Below, in pieces: positions 40,612-49,009 of a stretch of DNA of 64,000 nt (positions are counted from its first letter, which is position 1; each line of letters begins with the position of its first letter). Origin of the DNA: Variovorax dokdonensis (lineage in GTDB: Bacteria > Pseudomonadota > Gammaproteobacteria > Burkholderiales > Burkholderiaceae_C); contig NZ_JASZYV010000001.1 in NCBI RefSeq assembly GCF_030316895.1, positions 806,001-870,000 on the forward strand. The letters are read 5' to 3'. A program made the position numbers and the translations under genes. Below the pieces are notes generated by a model. That model had not been told where the DNA came from, did no database searches, and saw nothing but the letters and a program-made list of their open reading frames with translations.

Positions 40612-41568
40612 TCAACCTTCGAGCGTCTTCCACATCTCCAGATCGCGTTCGGCGGTCCAGATGCGCGGGTCGGTGTACTGTGTCGCCTCGTCGTAGCAAC
40701 GGGTCACGTCGAAGGGCATGCAGTGGTCGAAGATGACCCAGTGGCCATACTTCGGCTTCAGCGCAGCGAAGGTTTCCTTGTAGACGGCGTTCAGGTCCTT
40801 GCCAGCGGCCACGCCCTTTTGCACATTCGAGTACACGTCCGCAATGAAGTCGCGCGTCTCGCTCAGGCCCTTGGCCACGTCTTCGGGGGTGGTCAGCGCT
40901 GCTCCGCGGCCCGGAACCAGCGCCTTGGGCTTGAGAGCAGCCAGGTTGTTCAGCGTCTGCGGCCAGTCCTTGAAATACGCATCGCCGGCATAGGGGGTGG
41001 CGCCGAACTCAACCAGATCGCCTGAAAGCAGCGCGCCTTCGCCCGGCAGCCACACGATGGTGTCGCCCTTGGTATGGCCGCGACCAACCTGCAGCAGTTG
41101 AACTTCCAGCTTGCCAAGCCAAAGGGTCATCTTGCCTGTGAAGGTCATGGTGGGCCAGGTCATGCCGGGCGGTACGGTCTCCACATTGCTGAACAGGCGC
41201 GGGAAGCGCCCGATCTCGCTGGCCTTGTCCTGCTCGCCACGCTCGACGATGAGGTCGTAGGTGTCCTGGCTCGAGATGATCTCCTGCGGCTTGTAAGCAC
41301 TGGCACCCAGTACGCGGACAGCGTGGTAATGCGTGAGCACCACGTACTTGATCGGCTTGTCGGTCACCTCGCGAATGCGGCGAATCACGTCGGCAGCCAT
41401 CGCAGGAGTTGCCTGGGTGTCTGCTACCAGCACGGCATCGTCGCCAATGATGATCCCGGTGTTCGGGTCGCCCTCGGCGGTGTAGGCCCAAGCGTGCTCG
41501 GAGATCTGACTAAACGTGACTTTCTTTTCTTCGGTGTCGGCGTGGCTTGCGAACTTCTTTTCGGTCAT
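40612..41568 (-). CDS. Metallo-beta-lactamase-fold protein with degenerate metal motif
   Basis: A 318-aa MBL-fold protein. The fold is clear (VLVADTQATPAMAADVI, then IKYVVLTHYHAVRVLGAS and GHTKGDTIVWLPGEGALLSG, then DLVEFG). The signature HxHxDH reads HYHAVR (His80, His82, Arg85), so the aspartate and third histidine are absent. A later GRGHTKGD histidine, the SGD aspartate and FDHCMPFDVTR remain. It may bind one metal, or use the site for a lyase or hydrolase step of unknown type. It lies in the catabolic operon, 40 bp after livF. Confidence 0.82.
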   Translation of the reverse strand: MTEKKFASHADTEEKKVTFSQISEHAWAYTAEGDPNTGIIIGDDAVLVADTQATPAMAADVIRRIREVTDKPIKYVVLTHYHAVRVLGASAYKPQEIISSQDTYDLIVERGEQDKASEIGRFPRLFSNVETVPPGMTWPTMTFTGKMTLWLGKLEVQLLQVGRGHTKGDTIVWLPGEGALLSGDLVEFGATPYAGDAYFKDWPQTLNNLAALKPKALVPGRGAALTTPEDVAKGLSETRDFIADVYSNVQKGVAAGKDLNAVYKETFAALKPKYGHWVIFDHCMPFDVTRCYDEATQYTDPRIWTAERDLEMWKTLEG

Positions 41569-41608
41569 GGGACCTCCTTGGGGTGTGTCGAATAAAAAGC
41601 GGAAAGGC

Positions 41609-42319
41609 TCAATGCGCGCCCAGGTAGGCCGCTTTGACCTTCGGGTCGTTGAGAAGCTGCTTCCCAGAGCCTTCGAGGGTGATGAGCCCCGTCTCCAAGA
41701 CATAGGCGCGGTCGGCGACGCCCAGCGCTTGCTTTGCCATCTGCTCCACGAGCAGGATGGTGAGGCCCGAGTGACGCAGTTGCCGTATGGCCTCAAAGAT
41801 GTCCTTGATGATGAGCGGCGCCAGGCCGAGCGAAGGCTCGTCCAAAAGCAGCAGCCTTGGCTCGCTCATCAATGCCCGTGCAATGGCGAGCATCTGCTGC
41901 TCTCCACCAGAGAGCGTGCCCGACAGCTGGTGCTGGCGTTCCTTCAGACGGGGAAATCGCTTGAACTCCCTTTCGATGGCCTCTTCGATGGCCCGCGGGT
42001 CGCTCTTGCGGGAGTAGGCGCCCAGCATGAGGTTCTCGCGTACCGTCTGGTCGGCGAAAACCCCACGGCCCTCCGGCGACATCGCCACACCCAGGCCGAC
42101 GCGCTTGTGCGGCGCGACATAGGTGCAGTCCTTGCCGTCGATGTAGACCTTGCCATCCTTGACGGGCTCGAGGCCGACGATGCTCTTGAGCAGCGTGCTC
42201 TTGCCAGCACCGTTGGCGCCGATGATCGTCACCACTTCGCCTTTGCGAACTTCGAGGCTCACGCCCTTCACGGCTTCAATCGCGCCGTAGGACACCTTGA
42301 CGGATTCGAGTTTCAACAT
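41609..42319 (-). CDS. livF: ABC transporter ATP-binding protein, LivF type
   Basis: A 236-aa ATPase of the hydrophobic amino acid (HAAT/Liv) family. Walker A is GANGAGKST (34-42), the signature is LSGGEQQMLAIARAL, Walker B is LLLLDEPSLGL, and the H-loop region lacks a classic histidine (ILLVEQMAKQ), as is normal for LivF. Start MLKLESVKVSYGAIEAVKGV. It pairs with the LivG half of the fused gene 10 bp upstream. In such clusters the cargo is often an aromatic or other carboxylate, not necessarily leucine. Confidence 0.93.
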   Translation of the reverse strand: MLKLESVKVSYGAIEAVKGVSLEVRKGEVVTIIGANGAGKSTLLKSIVGLEPVKDGKVYIDGKDCTYVAPHKRVGLGVAMSPEGRGVFADQTVRENLMLGAYSRKSDPRAIEEAIEREFKRFPRLKERQHQLSGTLSGGEQQMLAIARALMSEPRLLLLDEPSLGLAPLIIKDIFEAIRQLRHSGLTILLVEQMAKQALGVADRAYVLETGLITLEGSGKQLLNDPKVKAAYLGAH

Positions 42320-42329
42320 GGCAATGTCC

Positions 42330-44120
42330 TCAAGCAGCGACCAGCGCCTCGACAGGCTCGGCCTCTTCATCGACGCCGAGGTACGCCTCGACAACACGCG
42401 GGTTGCACTGCACATCCACAGGCTTGCCCTCGGCGATCTTGATGCCGTAGTCGAGCACGATGACGTGGTCGGACACCGACATGACCAAGTCCATGTGGTG
42501 TTCCACCATCAGGATGCTCACACCGCATTTGCCGATTCGCAGCAAGAGCTGACCCAGTTCGGCGGTCTCTTGCGGGTTCAGACCGGCCGCAGGTTCGTCC
42601 AGCAGGAGCAGTTGAGGTTCGGTGGCAAGCGCGCGTGCCAGTTCGGCGCGCCGCTGCAAGCCATAGGGAAGGCTTCCTGCCGGCTGGTGCGCGAGGTGGG
42701 CCAAGTCGACCAACTCCAGCAGTTGGAGCGCTCGGTCCCGGGTGATGACTTCCTGCTTCGTCGCGCCGGGCATGGCCATCAGAGACGGCAGGAAGCCATT
42801 GGTCATGCGTGTATGGCGGCCGAGCATGACGTTGTCCAGGACCGAAAGTTCGGAGAACAAGCGCAAGTTCTGGAATGTGCGGCCCATGCCCATGCGGCAG
42901 ATCTGGTGAGCGGGCGTGTCCGATATCTCTTCGCCCAGGAACTTGATGGACCCGGAGGAGGGCTTCACCACGCCCGTCAACATGTTGATCATCGTGCTCT
43001 TGCCGGCGCCGTTGGGACCAATGAGAGCGTGGATGTGGCCTCGCTTCAGACGAAACGACACGTCCTGCGCAGGCTTGACACCGCCATATGCCTTGGTGAC
43101 GCCTTCCACCTCGAGCAAGTCGCCACTGGCATCAGGGCCGATGCGCGTGGGCTTGGATTGGGTTGCCGCCTTGGCGGGCACGACCTTCGCTCGGCGCTTG
43201 AACAACGAGTTCAGGACGCCCGTCACGCCGTTGGGCATCACGTACAAGGCAAACAGCAGCAGGAAGCCATACAGGAAGTGCTGCGCCGACGGCCAGCGAG
43301 CCAAGGCAGCGTCGATGGAGGTCAGGACGATGGTTCCCACCAGTGGGCCGTACATGGAGCCCGACCCACCGAAGAGGACCAGAAGCAGAATGAAGATCGA
43401 GAGGTGAAAGGTAATGAAGTCCGAGTTGATGTACTGGTTCTGCTGCGCGACGAGCGCCCCTGCAATCCCGCAGGTCACGGCGGCGACGACGAAGGCAATG
43501 ACCTTCGCGCGGTAGACACGCACACCCACTGACGCGGATGCAATCTCATCGGCCTGCAAGGAGAGCAAAGCGCGGCCGAAGCGCCCGTTCAACAGGTTGC
43601 GAAGGAGCAGATGAGTCACGGCGCACAGCACCACACCAAACCAGACCCACTGTTGCGTCGTCAGTGGCTGCCCGTTCCAGGTGATGGGGCGGATGCCGTA
43701 GATGCCTTGCGCGCCGCCGAAAACGTCCGTCCATTCGCCAACGAGCTTCTCCACCACGATGCCGAATGCCAGCGTCACCATGGCCAGATACGGGCCCTTG
43801 ACGCGCAGCGACGGCAGCGCAATAAGGACGCCGCACACCCCGGAGATTGCAGCCGCGGCGACCAGTGCAAGCCAGGGGCTGATGTCCGTCCTGCTCGTCA
43901 GCAGGGCCACCGAATAGGCTCCCGCAGCGAACAGGCCGGCCTGCCCCAGAGACTTCTGACCGGCAAAGCCGACCAGCACGTTCATGCCGGCCGCGCACAT
44001 GTAGTAGACGCACATCATGAAGATGATGCGGAAGTAGTAGTCGTTGCCAAACAGGGAAGTGGCGCCGATGACGGCAGCAGCGGCAAGCGCTACGCCGACG
44101 AAGTGTTGACCGCGCTTCAT
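42330..44120 (-). CDS. Fused LivM permease and LivG ATPase
   Basis: One 596-aa chain carrying two ABC subunits. Residues 1-~307 are a LivM permease (LVGFAGQKSLGQAGLFAAGA, then LPSLRVKGPYLAMVTLAFG and LFGGSGSMYGPLVGT). A ~27-residue polar linker (308-334) leads to a LivG ATPase, with Walker A GPNGAGKST at 368-376, MGMGRTFQNLRLF, signature LPYGLQRRAELARAL, and Walker B LLLLDEPAAGLNP then EHHMDLVM. In most clusters these are separate genes. It overlaps livH by 4 bp and precedes livF by 10 bp. Confidence 0.93.
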   Translation of the reverse strand: MKRGQHFVGVALAAAAVIGATSLFGNDYYFRIIFMMCVYYMCAAGMNVLVGFAGQKSLGQAGLFAAGAYSVALLTSRTDISPWLALVAAAAISGVCGVLIALPSLRVKGPYLAMVTLAFGIVVEKLVGEWTDVFGGAQGIYGIRPITWNGQPLTTQQWVWFGVVLCAVTHLLLRNLLNGRFGRALLSLQADEIASASVGVRVYRAKVIAFVVAAVTCGIAGALVAQQNQYINSDFITFHLSIFILLLVLFGGSGSMYGPLVGTIVLTSIDAALARWPSAQHFLYGFLLLFALYVMPNGVTGVLNSLFKRRAKVVPAKAATQSKPTRIGPDASGDLLEVEGVTKAYGGVKPAQDVSFRLKRGHIHALIGPNGAGKSTMINMLTGVVKPSSGSIKFLGEEISDTPAHQICRMGMGRTFQNLRLFSELSVLDNVMLGRHTRMTNGFLPSLMAMPGATKQEVITRDRALQLLELVDLAHLAHQPAGSLPYGLQRRAELARALATEPQLLLLDEPAAGLNPQETAELGQLLLRIGKCGVSILMVEHHMDLVMSVSDHVIVLDYGIKIAEGKPVDVQCNPRVVEAYLGVDEEAEPVEALVAA

Positions 44121-45040
44121 ACCTTTTCCACCATGGGCTTGCCGAAGAGGCCGGTCGGCCGAAAGGCCAAGACCAGAATGACGAGTGCGAACACTGCAAC
44201 TTCACGCCATTGCGCCGACCATAGGTTCACCAGGGATTCGAGTACCCCCAGTGCAAAGCCGCCAATGACGCAGCCACGCGGATTGCTCAGCCCACCAATC
44301 ATTGCGCCGGAGAAGCCCTTGAGCCCCACCGTCAATCCCATGAAGAGCGATGCTTGTGCGATGGGAGCAAGCAGGAAGCCAGAAAGACCGGCGAGTGCGG
44401 AACTGACAATGAATGCGCCGATCATCACGGCGTTCGTGTTGATGCCCATCAGGCTGGCGACGTTTCCGTTGGCAGCCACAGCACGCATTGCCTTGCCGAC
44501 CATGGTGCGATTCATGACCCAGTCGAACACGATCATGATGACGATGGCCACCGCAAGGGTCAGCAGCTCCTGCGGTCGAACCCCAACGCCCATGATGCGG
44601 ATGACCTCGTCGCCGACCGGGCCCGGCACGACCACCGGCTTGGGGCCCCAGATCGCCAGGCCAATGCTCTGCAGGATGACTCCAAAGCCCAGCGTGCTCA
44701 TGACCCAGGCCATGCCGGGGCGGCCGGCGAATGGGCGGACGCCCACGAGATACAGGACCCAGCCCAGCAGTCCCATGACGCCAAGTGCTGCGGCCAGGGC
44801 GAGCAGTTGAGCGCCGGAACCCGGAAGGGCCGAACCGAAAGTCGTTGAACTGACCGGGAGGCCGAGAACCAGGAAGAGAGCGCTCATGCCAATGAATGCA
44901 CCGGCCGACACGAACTCGCCGTGTGAGAAGTTCAGCGTTTTGGTCGTCGTGAAAGTGATGCTGAAGCCCAGAGCCACCAGCGCGTAGGCTCCGCCCACGG
45001 CCAAGCCGCTGAGAATCGCTTGTAAGAGCGCCTCTACCAT
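44117..45040 (-). CDS. livH: ABC transporter permease, LivH type
   Basis: A 307-aa inner-membrane permease of the HAAT family. Visible features are ILSGLAVGGAYALVALGFSI, NFSHGEFVSAGAFIGM, the EAA-like region AVAANGNVASLMGINTNAVM and GLKGFSGAMIGGLSNPRGCV. The ATG ending at 45040 begins MVEALLQAILSG. It works with the LivM-LivG fusion, LivF and the binding protein LivK encoded 59 bp upstream. Confidence 0.93.
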   Translation of the reverse strand: MVEALLQAILSGLAVGGAYALVALGFSITFTTTKTLNFSHGEFVSAGAFIGMSALFLVLGLPVSSTTFGSALPGSGAQLLALAAALGVMGLLGWVLYLVGVRPFAGRPGMAWVMSTLGFGVILQSIGLAIWGPKPVVVPGPVGDEVIRIMGVGVRPQELLTLAVAIVIMIVFDWVMNRTMVGKAMRAVAANGNVASLMGINTNAVMIGAFIVSSALAGLSGFLLAPIAQASLFMGLTVGLKGFSGAMIGGLSNPRGCVIGGFALGVLESLVNLWSAQWREVAVFALVILVLAFRPTGLFGKPMVEKV

Positions 45041-45064
45041 GATTGCCTCCGAGATGAATGCCAA

Positions 45065-45081
45065 AGCCGCGGAATGCGGCT
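45065..45081 (-). promoter_or_regulatory. Short hairpin between livK and livH
   Basis: AGCCGC-GGAAT-GCGGCT forms a 6-bp stem in the 59-bp gap after livK, followed on the minus strand by a weak TTTGG. It could partly terminate, or protect the livK mRNA end, so that the binding protein is made in excess over the permease genes. Confidence 0.45.
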
Positions 45082-45099
45082 CCGCTTATGCCGAGTGCG

Positions 45100-46293
45100 T
45101 TATTGCTTGAAGTCAGCCGTCTTCAGCGAGCTGACGATAGGGTCGGTGTAGGGAAGCAGCTTGCCGTCCTTCCAACGAATCCAGACCAGGTCTTCGGCCG
45201 TCAAGGCTTCGTGCTTGGTCTTGCTGAACGGCTTGTCGTACGTCTTCAGAACGCCCTGGACAGGGGTCTTCAGGTCTTCGAGTGCCAGGCGCACGGCGTT
45301 GCCGTCGAAGCTGTTGGCCTGCTTGACCGCAGCGGCGTACAGCAGGATGGAGTCATAGCCGTGCAGGGCAAAGGAAAACGAACCCGGCGCCTTCAGCTTG
45401 GCGCCGACGCGGTCGTAGAGCGTCTGCTGAGCCGGGGTCTTCGATTCACTGACAGTGCGCATGAAGATCGGCTTTTCGGCCAGCGTCTTGCCCGCGGCAT
45501 CGTAGAACGTGATGTTGTCGGCTGCCCAGGAGCTCAGCACAAGCGGGAAGTAGTTGATCTTCTCCATGCTGCGAACCAGCTGGGCGATGGGGGTGCCCTG
45601 CGCCCACACGACGACGGTATCCACACCAGCAGACTTCATCTTGCTCAATTGAGAGGTCATGTCCGTGTCGCCCACGCCGAACTTCTCAGTTGCTGCAATT
45701 TTGATGTCCTGCAGCTTGGCAATTTCTTCCATGTCCTTCAGACCACCCTGGCCGTAGCCTGTCGTTTCGACCATCAGGCCCACGACCTTCGACTTCTCGG
45801 TGTTCTTCTTGACGTAGGCCATCAGAGCGGCGATCTGCTCGCGGTCGACCATCGAAACGCGGAACATGTAGTTGTCCGCACCCGGGCTCATGGGCTTGGT
45901 GATGTCGGTGCCGGAACTGACATTGCCGATTACCGGAACCTTCTTCTGGTTTGCGATGTGCTTCCAGGCCATGGCGTTGCCAGAGTTTGTCGGACCGAAC
46001 ACCGCGGCAACCTTTTCACTGTCGATGAGTTCGCTCATGTTCTGAATCGACTTGGGCGGCGCCGAAGTGTCATCGCGCGTTACCAGCTCCAGCTTCTTCC
46101 CCAGAAGGCCGCCGTTGGCGTTGATGTCGGCAATTGCCGCTTCCATGCCCAGGACTGCCGCCTGCCCGCTCTGTGCCGAAGGCGAAGCAGACAAGTCGCC
46201 GTTGTAGCCCACCTTGACTTGAGCGCTCGCGGCCGCTGCGGCCACCAGGCTGGCGGCCAGGATGGCGCGCTTGAAGAACGAAGGAATGCTCAT
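45100..46293 (-). CDS. Periplasmic substrate-binding protein, LivK type
   Basis: A 397-aa type I periplasmic binding protein with a signal peptide (FKRAILAASLVAAAAASAQ, cleavage after ASA). Conserved family stretches include VKVGYNGDLSASPSAQSGQA, AAVFGPTNSGNAMAWKHIAN and IGNVSSGTDITKP. It provides the specificity of the ABC importer. This subclass in catabolic clusters often binds aromatic acids or other organic acids, so leucine uptake should not be assumed. It starts 73 bp after the SDR gene. Confidence 0.92.
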   Translation of the reverse strand: MSIPSFFKRAILAASLVAAAAASAQVKVGYNGDLSASPSAQSGQAAVLGMEAAIADINANGGLLGKKLELVTRDDTSAPPKSIQNMSELIDSEKVAAVFGPTNSGNAMAWKHIANQKKVPVIGNVSSGTDITKPMSPGADNYMFRVSMVDREQIAALMAYVKKNTEKSKVVGLMVETTGYGQGGLKDMEEIAKLQDIKIAATEKFGVGDTDMTSQLSKMKSAGVDTVVVWAQGTPIAQLVRSMEKINYFPLVLSSWAADNITFYDAAGKTLAEKPIFMRTVSESKTPAQQTLYDRVGAKLKAPGSFSFALHGYDSILLYAAAVKQANSFDGNAVRLALEDLKTPVQGVLKTYDKPFSKTKHEALTAEDLVWIRWKDGKLLPYTDPIVSSLKTADFKQ

Positions 46294-46366
46294 TGTTGTC
46301 TCCAGTTGAGATGTTGTTGAACTCTTCGAGTTCGGGGTTGCGGACTAAGGAAGGCTCGCTTCTGCT

Positions 46367-47140
46367 TCAGGCCAGGAAGCCACCATCGATGGGGAGCGTG
46401 ACGCCGGTGATGTAGCTCGCCATGTCAGAGGCAAGGAACACCACAGGGCCGATGAGCTCTTCAGGCTGTCCGACGCGCGCCATGGGCGTGCGCATCATGA
46501 ATTTGTCCAGGCGCTCAGGGGCTTCCCGGGTGTAGGAGGTCATGGGTGTCTCGATGACCCCAGGTGCAATTGCATTGACGCGAATTCCATCCTTGGCCAA
46601 CTCGACCGCCAAGGCTTGGGTCAGCATCTTCACGGCACCCTTGGAAGGCGAGTAGCCAACGACATTGGCAATGCCAGTGGTCGAGGCAATGGAGCCAACG
46701 TTGATGATGACGCCCTTCGTTTTCCGCAGCGCACTGAGCCACGAATGGGTCGGATGGAAGGTGCCCATGACATTCACGTCCAGGGTCTTCTGGAGGTTCG
46801 AAGCCACCTTCGGGCTGTCCATGCCCTCGCGGATGATGATTCCGGCGTTGTTGACAAGGATGCCTACGTTGCCGACTTCGGTTGCGGTAACCAGGGCGAG
46901 TGCTTCGCATTCGTCGCGAGACGTGACATCAAGCTTGTACGCATAGGCCTTGCCGCCAACCTCATTGATTTCAGCGGCGGCCGACTTCGCGTTGGCCTCG
47001 TTGAGGTCGGTGACGATGACCGTTGCGCCGGCTTTGGCCAATCCCTTCGCAATGGCCTTCCCGTTGCCTTGACCAGCACCGGTGACCAATGCAATGCGTC
47101 CACTCAGTACTTGCGGAGCCATCTGTTCGGTGATTTCCAT
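46367..47140 (-). CDS. Short-chain dehydrogenase/reductase
   Basis: A 257-aa classical SDR. The cofactor motif is TGAGQGNGKAIA, with Asp in VIVTDLNEANA favouring NAD(H). Structural NNAG is in ILVNNAGIIIREG, the active site is Ser in NVGSIAST with YSPSKGAVKML (YxxxK), and the C-terminus is YITGVTLPIDGGFLA. It probably oxidises or reduces an alcohol/ketone intermediate. The ATG ending at 47140 was chosen over a GTG upstream. It is the second gene of the operon, 29 bp after the flavoprotein. Confidence 0.92.
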   Translation of the reverse strand: MEITEQMAPQVLSGRIALVTGAGQGNGKAIAKGLAKAGATVIVTDLNEANAKSAAAEINEVGGKAYAYKLDVTSRDECEALALVTATEVGNVGILVNNAGIIIREGMDSPKVASNLQKTLDVNVMGTFHPTHSWLSALRKTKGVIINVGSIASTTGIANVVGYSPSKGAVKMLTQALAVELAKDGIRVNAIAPGVIETPMTSYTREAPERLDKFMMRTPMARVGQPEELIGPVVFLASDMASYITGVTLPIDGGFLA

Positions 47141-47169
47141 CTGTCTTTCCTCGCTTGCCGGTGTCCGCA

Positions 47170-48924
47170 TCACGCGGCGCGGGCGTGTTGGCGTTGCGGC
47201 GCTTGAATTGCGGAGATGCTCGAAAGAGCGGGTTGCTTGGCGAGGGTCTGGCCCACGACGTAGCCGAAGGTGAGCGCGGGGCCCAGAGTGATGCCCGCGC
47301 CCGGGTAGTTCCCGCCCATGATGCTGGCGGCGTCATTCCCGACGGCATACAGGCCGGGGATGGGCTGGCGGTCTTGCGTCAGCACCTGGCAGTGCTCATT
47401 GGTCGCCAGCCCGGCAAACGTCCCGATTTCGCCGACGACCACCTTGATGGCGTAGAACGGTCCCTGCTGAATCGGGGCCATGCAAGGATTGGGGCTGACC
47501 AGCGAGTCACCTTGAAAGCGGTTGTAGGCCGTGCTGCCCTTGCTGAACTTGGAGTCTTTCCCCGAGGCGGCATCGCGATTGAACGACTGCACTTCCTCTT
47601 GCAGCGCGACGTAGGAAACGCCAATCGACTTGGCCAGTTCTTGCAGCGTCTGGCCGCGCTTGAGGTAGCCGCTACGCAGGTACTTGCCAATGGGCAGAGG
47701 GAAGGGAGCGACGGCGCCCAGGCCGTATTCGCGCAGATGCTTGTGGTCGCAGATGAGCCAGCACGTCACTTCGTTCAGACCGGCGCAGGCTTTCACGAGG
47801 TCCTGGATGAAGTCGTGGTACGACAGCGCTTCGTTCGTGAAGCGATGACCGCGCGGGGTGACTGCAATGACACCAGGCTTCGCACGGTCGATGAAGTGGG
47901 GCATCACGCCCTCCGAGCCGTCGGCCCGCTTCGTGACCGATGTCGGGCACCAGGCTGCTGCGTTCGGGATGGTGGGATCGACCCATCCGCCTACCGATTC
48001 GCCCAAGCGCAGGCCGTCGCCGGTATTGAGCGCGGGCGACGGGGTGAAGTGCTCATGGCCGGTCGGGGCGTGCGGGAACAGTTGCTTGCGGCGCTCGATG
48101 TCGTACGGAAACCCGCCACAGGCCAGCACCACGCCCTTGCGAACGCGCACTTCGATGGGTGCTCCTTCGTGAACGACGGTTGCGCCAACAACGACGTCGT
48201 TCTCCACGATGAGCTTCTTGACCGGCGAGTCGAGCCAGACCGAGACATTCAGATCCATGCCAGCCTTGGCAAGCCGTCCAGCCAAGGCGTTGCCATTGGT
48301 GAGCGTCATGCCGCGGCCGTGGCGGACGACGTCCAGCAGGTGTCCGCCAAATCGCTTTGCGACGTACCAGAAGGATTCGAAAGACTTGAACGCGCGAAGG
48401 AAATGCCACAGCTCCTTGCCGGAGCCCAGCATCATTCCGAAGACGGTGAGCTCGGGAACGGGCGGGGCCAGCTTCTTGACGCGGTCGCCGAGTTCTCGCG
48501 CGTCAAAAGGGGCGGTGACCATCGAGCGACCGCCGGGTTGCCCCCCGGGCGCTTCCGCGTGGTAGTCCGGAAAGACCGGCGGCATTTCGAACTGCACGCA
48601 GGTCTTGCTGGTGAAGAAGTCGATGGCCTTGGGGCCGTTTTCCAGGAATGCATCGACGCGGGCCGGGTCGAAATGCGTGGTCGCTTCATGCTCCAGGTAA
48701 GCGCGTGCGGCGCCGGCTGGCTCATTGATGCCCTGGGCCTTGGCCAGCTTGGTGTTGGGAATCCATAGCCAGCCGCCAGACCGCGCGGTCGTGCCCCCGT
48801 ACAGAGACGCCTTGTCCACGACCAGCACCTTCAAGCCCTCGTAGGCGGCGGTGACTGCAGCTGACATTCCGGACGCCCCGGTGCCCACCACCAGCACGTC
48901 GTATTCGGTTTCCTGCTTGCTCAT
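47170..48924 (-). CDS. 3-ketosteroid dehydrogenase/fumarate reductase-like FAD oxidoreductase
   Basis: A 584-aa flavoprotein and first gene of the catabolic operon. The FAD motif is VLVVGTGASGMSAAVTAAYE, with KASLYGGTTARSGGWLWIPN. The C-terminal signature MGGNYPGAGITLGPALTFGY is typical of delta-1-dehydrogenases acting on 3-ketosteroids and related 3-keto rings. HRFTNEALSYHDFIQ also fits the KstD/FRD superfamily. The substrate may be an alicyclic ketone rather than a steroid, since no other steroid-ring genes are present. The promoter probably lies in the 135-bp region shared with the divergent iclR-type gene. Confidence 0.88.
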   Translation of the reverse strand: MSKQETEYDVLVVGTGASGMSAAVTAAYEGLKVLVVDKASLYGGTTARSGGWLWIPNTKLAKAQGINEPAGAARAYLEHEATTHFDPARVDAFLENGPKAIDFFTSKTCVQFEMPPVFPDYHAEAPGGQPGGRSMVTAPFDARELGDRVKKLAPPVPELTVFGMMLGSGKELWHFLRAFKSFESFWYVAKRFGGHLLDVVRHGRGMTLTNGNALAGRLAKAGMDLNVSVWLDSPVKKLIVENDVVVGATVVHEGAPIEVRVRKGVVLACGGFPYDIERRKQLFPHAPTGHEHFTPSPALNTGDGLRLGESVGGWVDPTIPNAAAWCPTSVTKRADGSEGVMPHFIDRAKPGVIAVTPRGHRFTNEALSYHDFIQDLVKACAGLNEVTCWLICDHKHLREYGLGAVAPFPLPIGKYLRSGYLKRGQTLQELAKSIGVSYVALQEEVQSFNRDAASGKDSKFSKGSTAYNRFQGDSLVSPNPCMAPIQQGPFYAIKVVVGEIGTFAGLATNEHCQVLTQDRQPIPGLYAVGNDAASIMGGNYPGAGITLGPALTFGYVVGQTLAKQPALSSISAIQAPQRQHARAA

Positions 48925-48970
48925 TGACCTGCACTCCTTGAGATGGGGGCCGCATCTGCCGGCCCAGTAG

Positions 48971-48989
48971 CGTTAGTATTGTGCTAACG
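48971..48989. promoter_or_regulatory. Candidate IclR operator, site 1
   Basis: CGTTAGTATTGTGCTAACG is a 6-bp perfect inverted repeat (CGTTAG/CTAACG) with a 7-bp spacer, in the AT-rich gap between the FAD gene (minus) and the IclR gene (plus). Confidence 0.6.
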
Positions 48990-49009
48990 AATCTGATCTA
49001 TGCTAATGG

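Noticed and set aside
41609..46293. Leucine/isoleucine/valine uptake as the function of the Liv-type ABC system
   Set aside because: It lies inside a catabolic operon with an IclR regulator. HAAT-family systems in such settings often import aromatic or other organic acids, so the branched-chain amino acid label is not supported.
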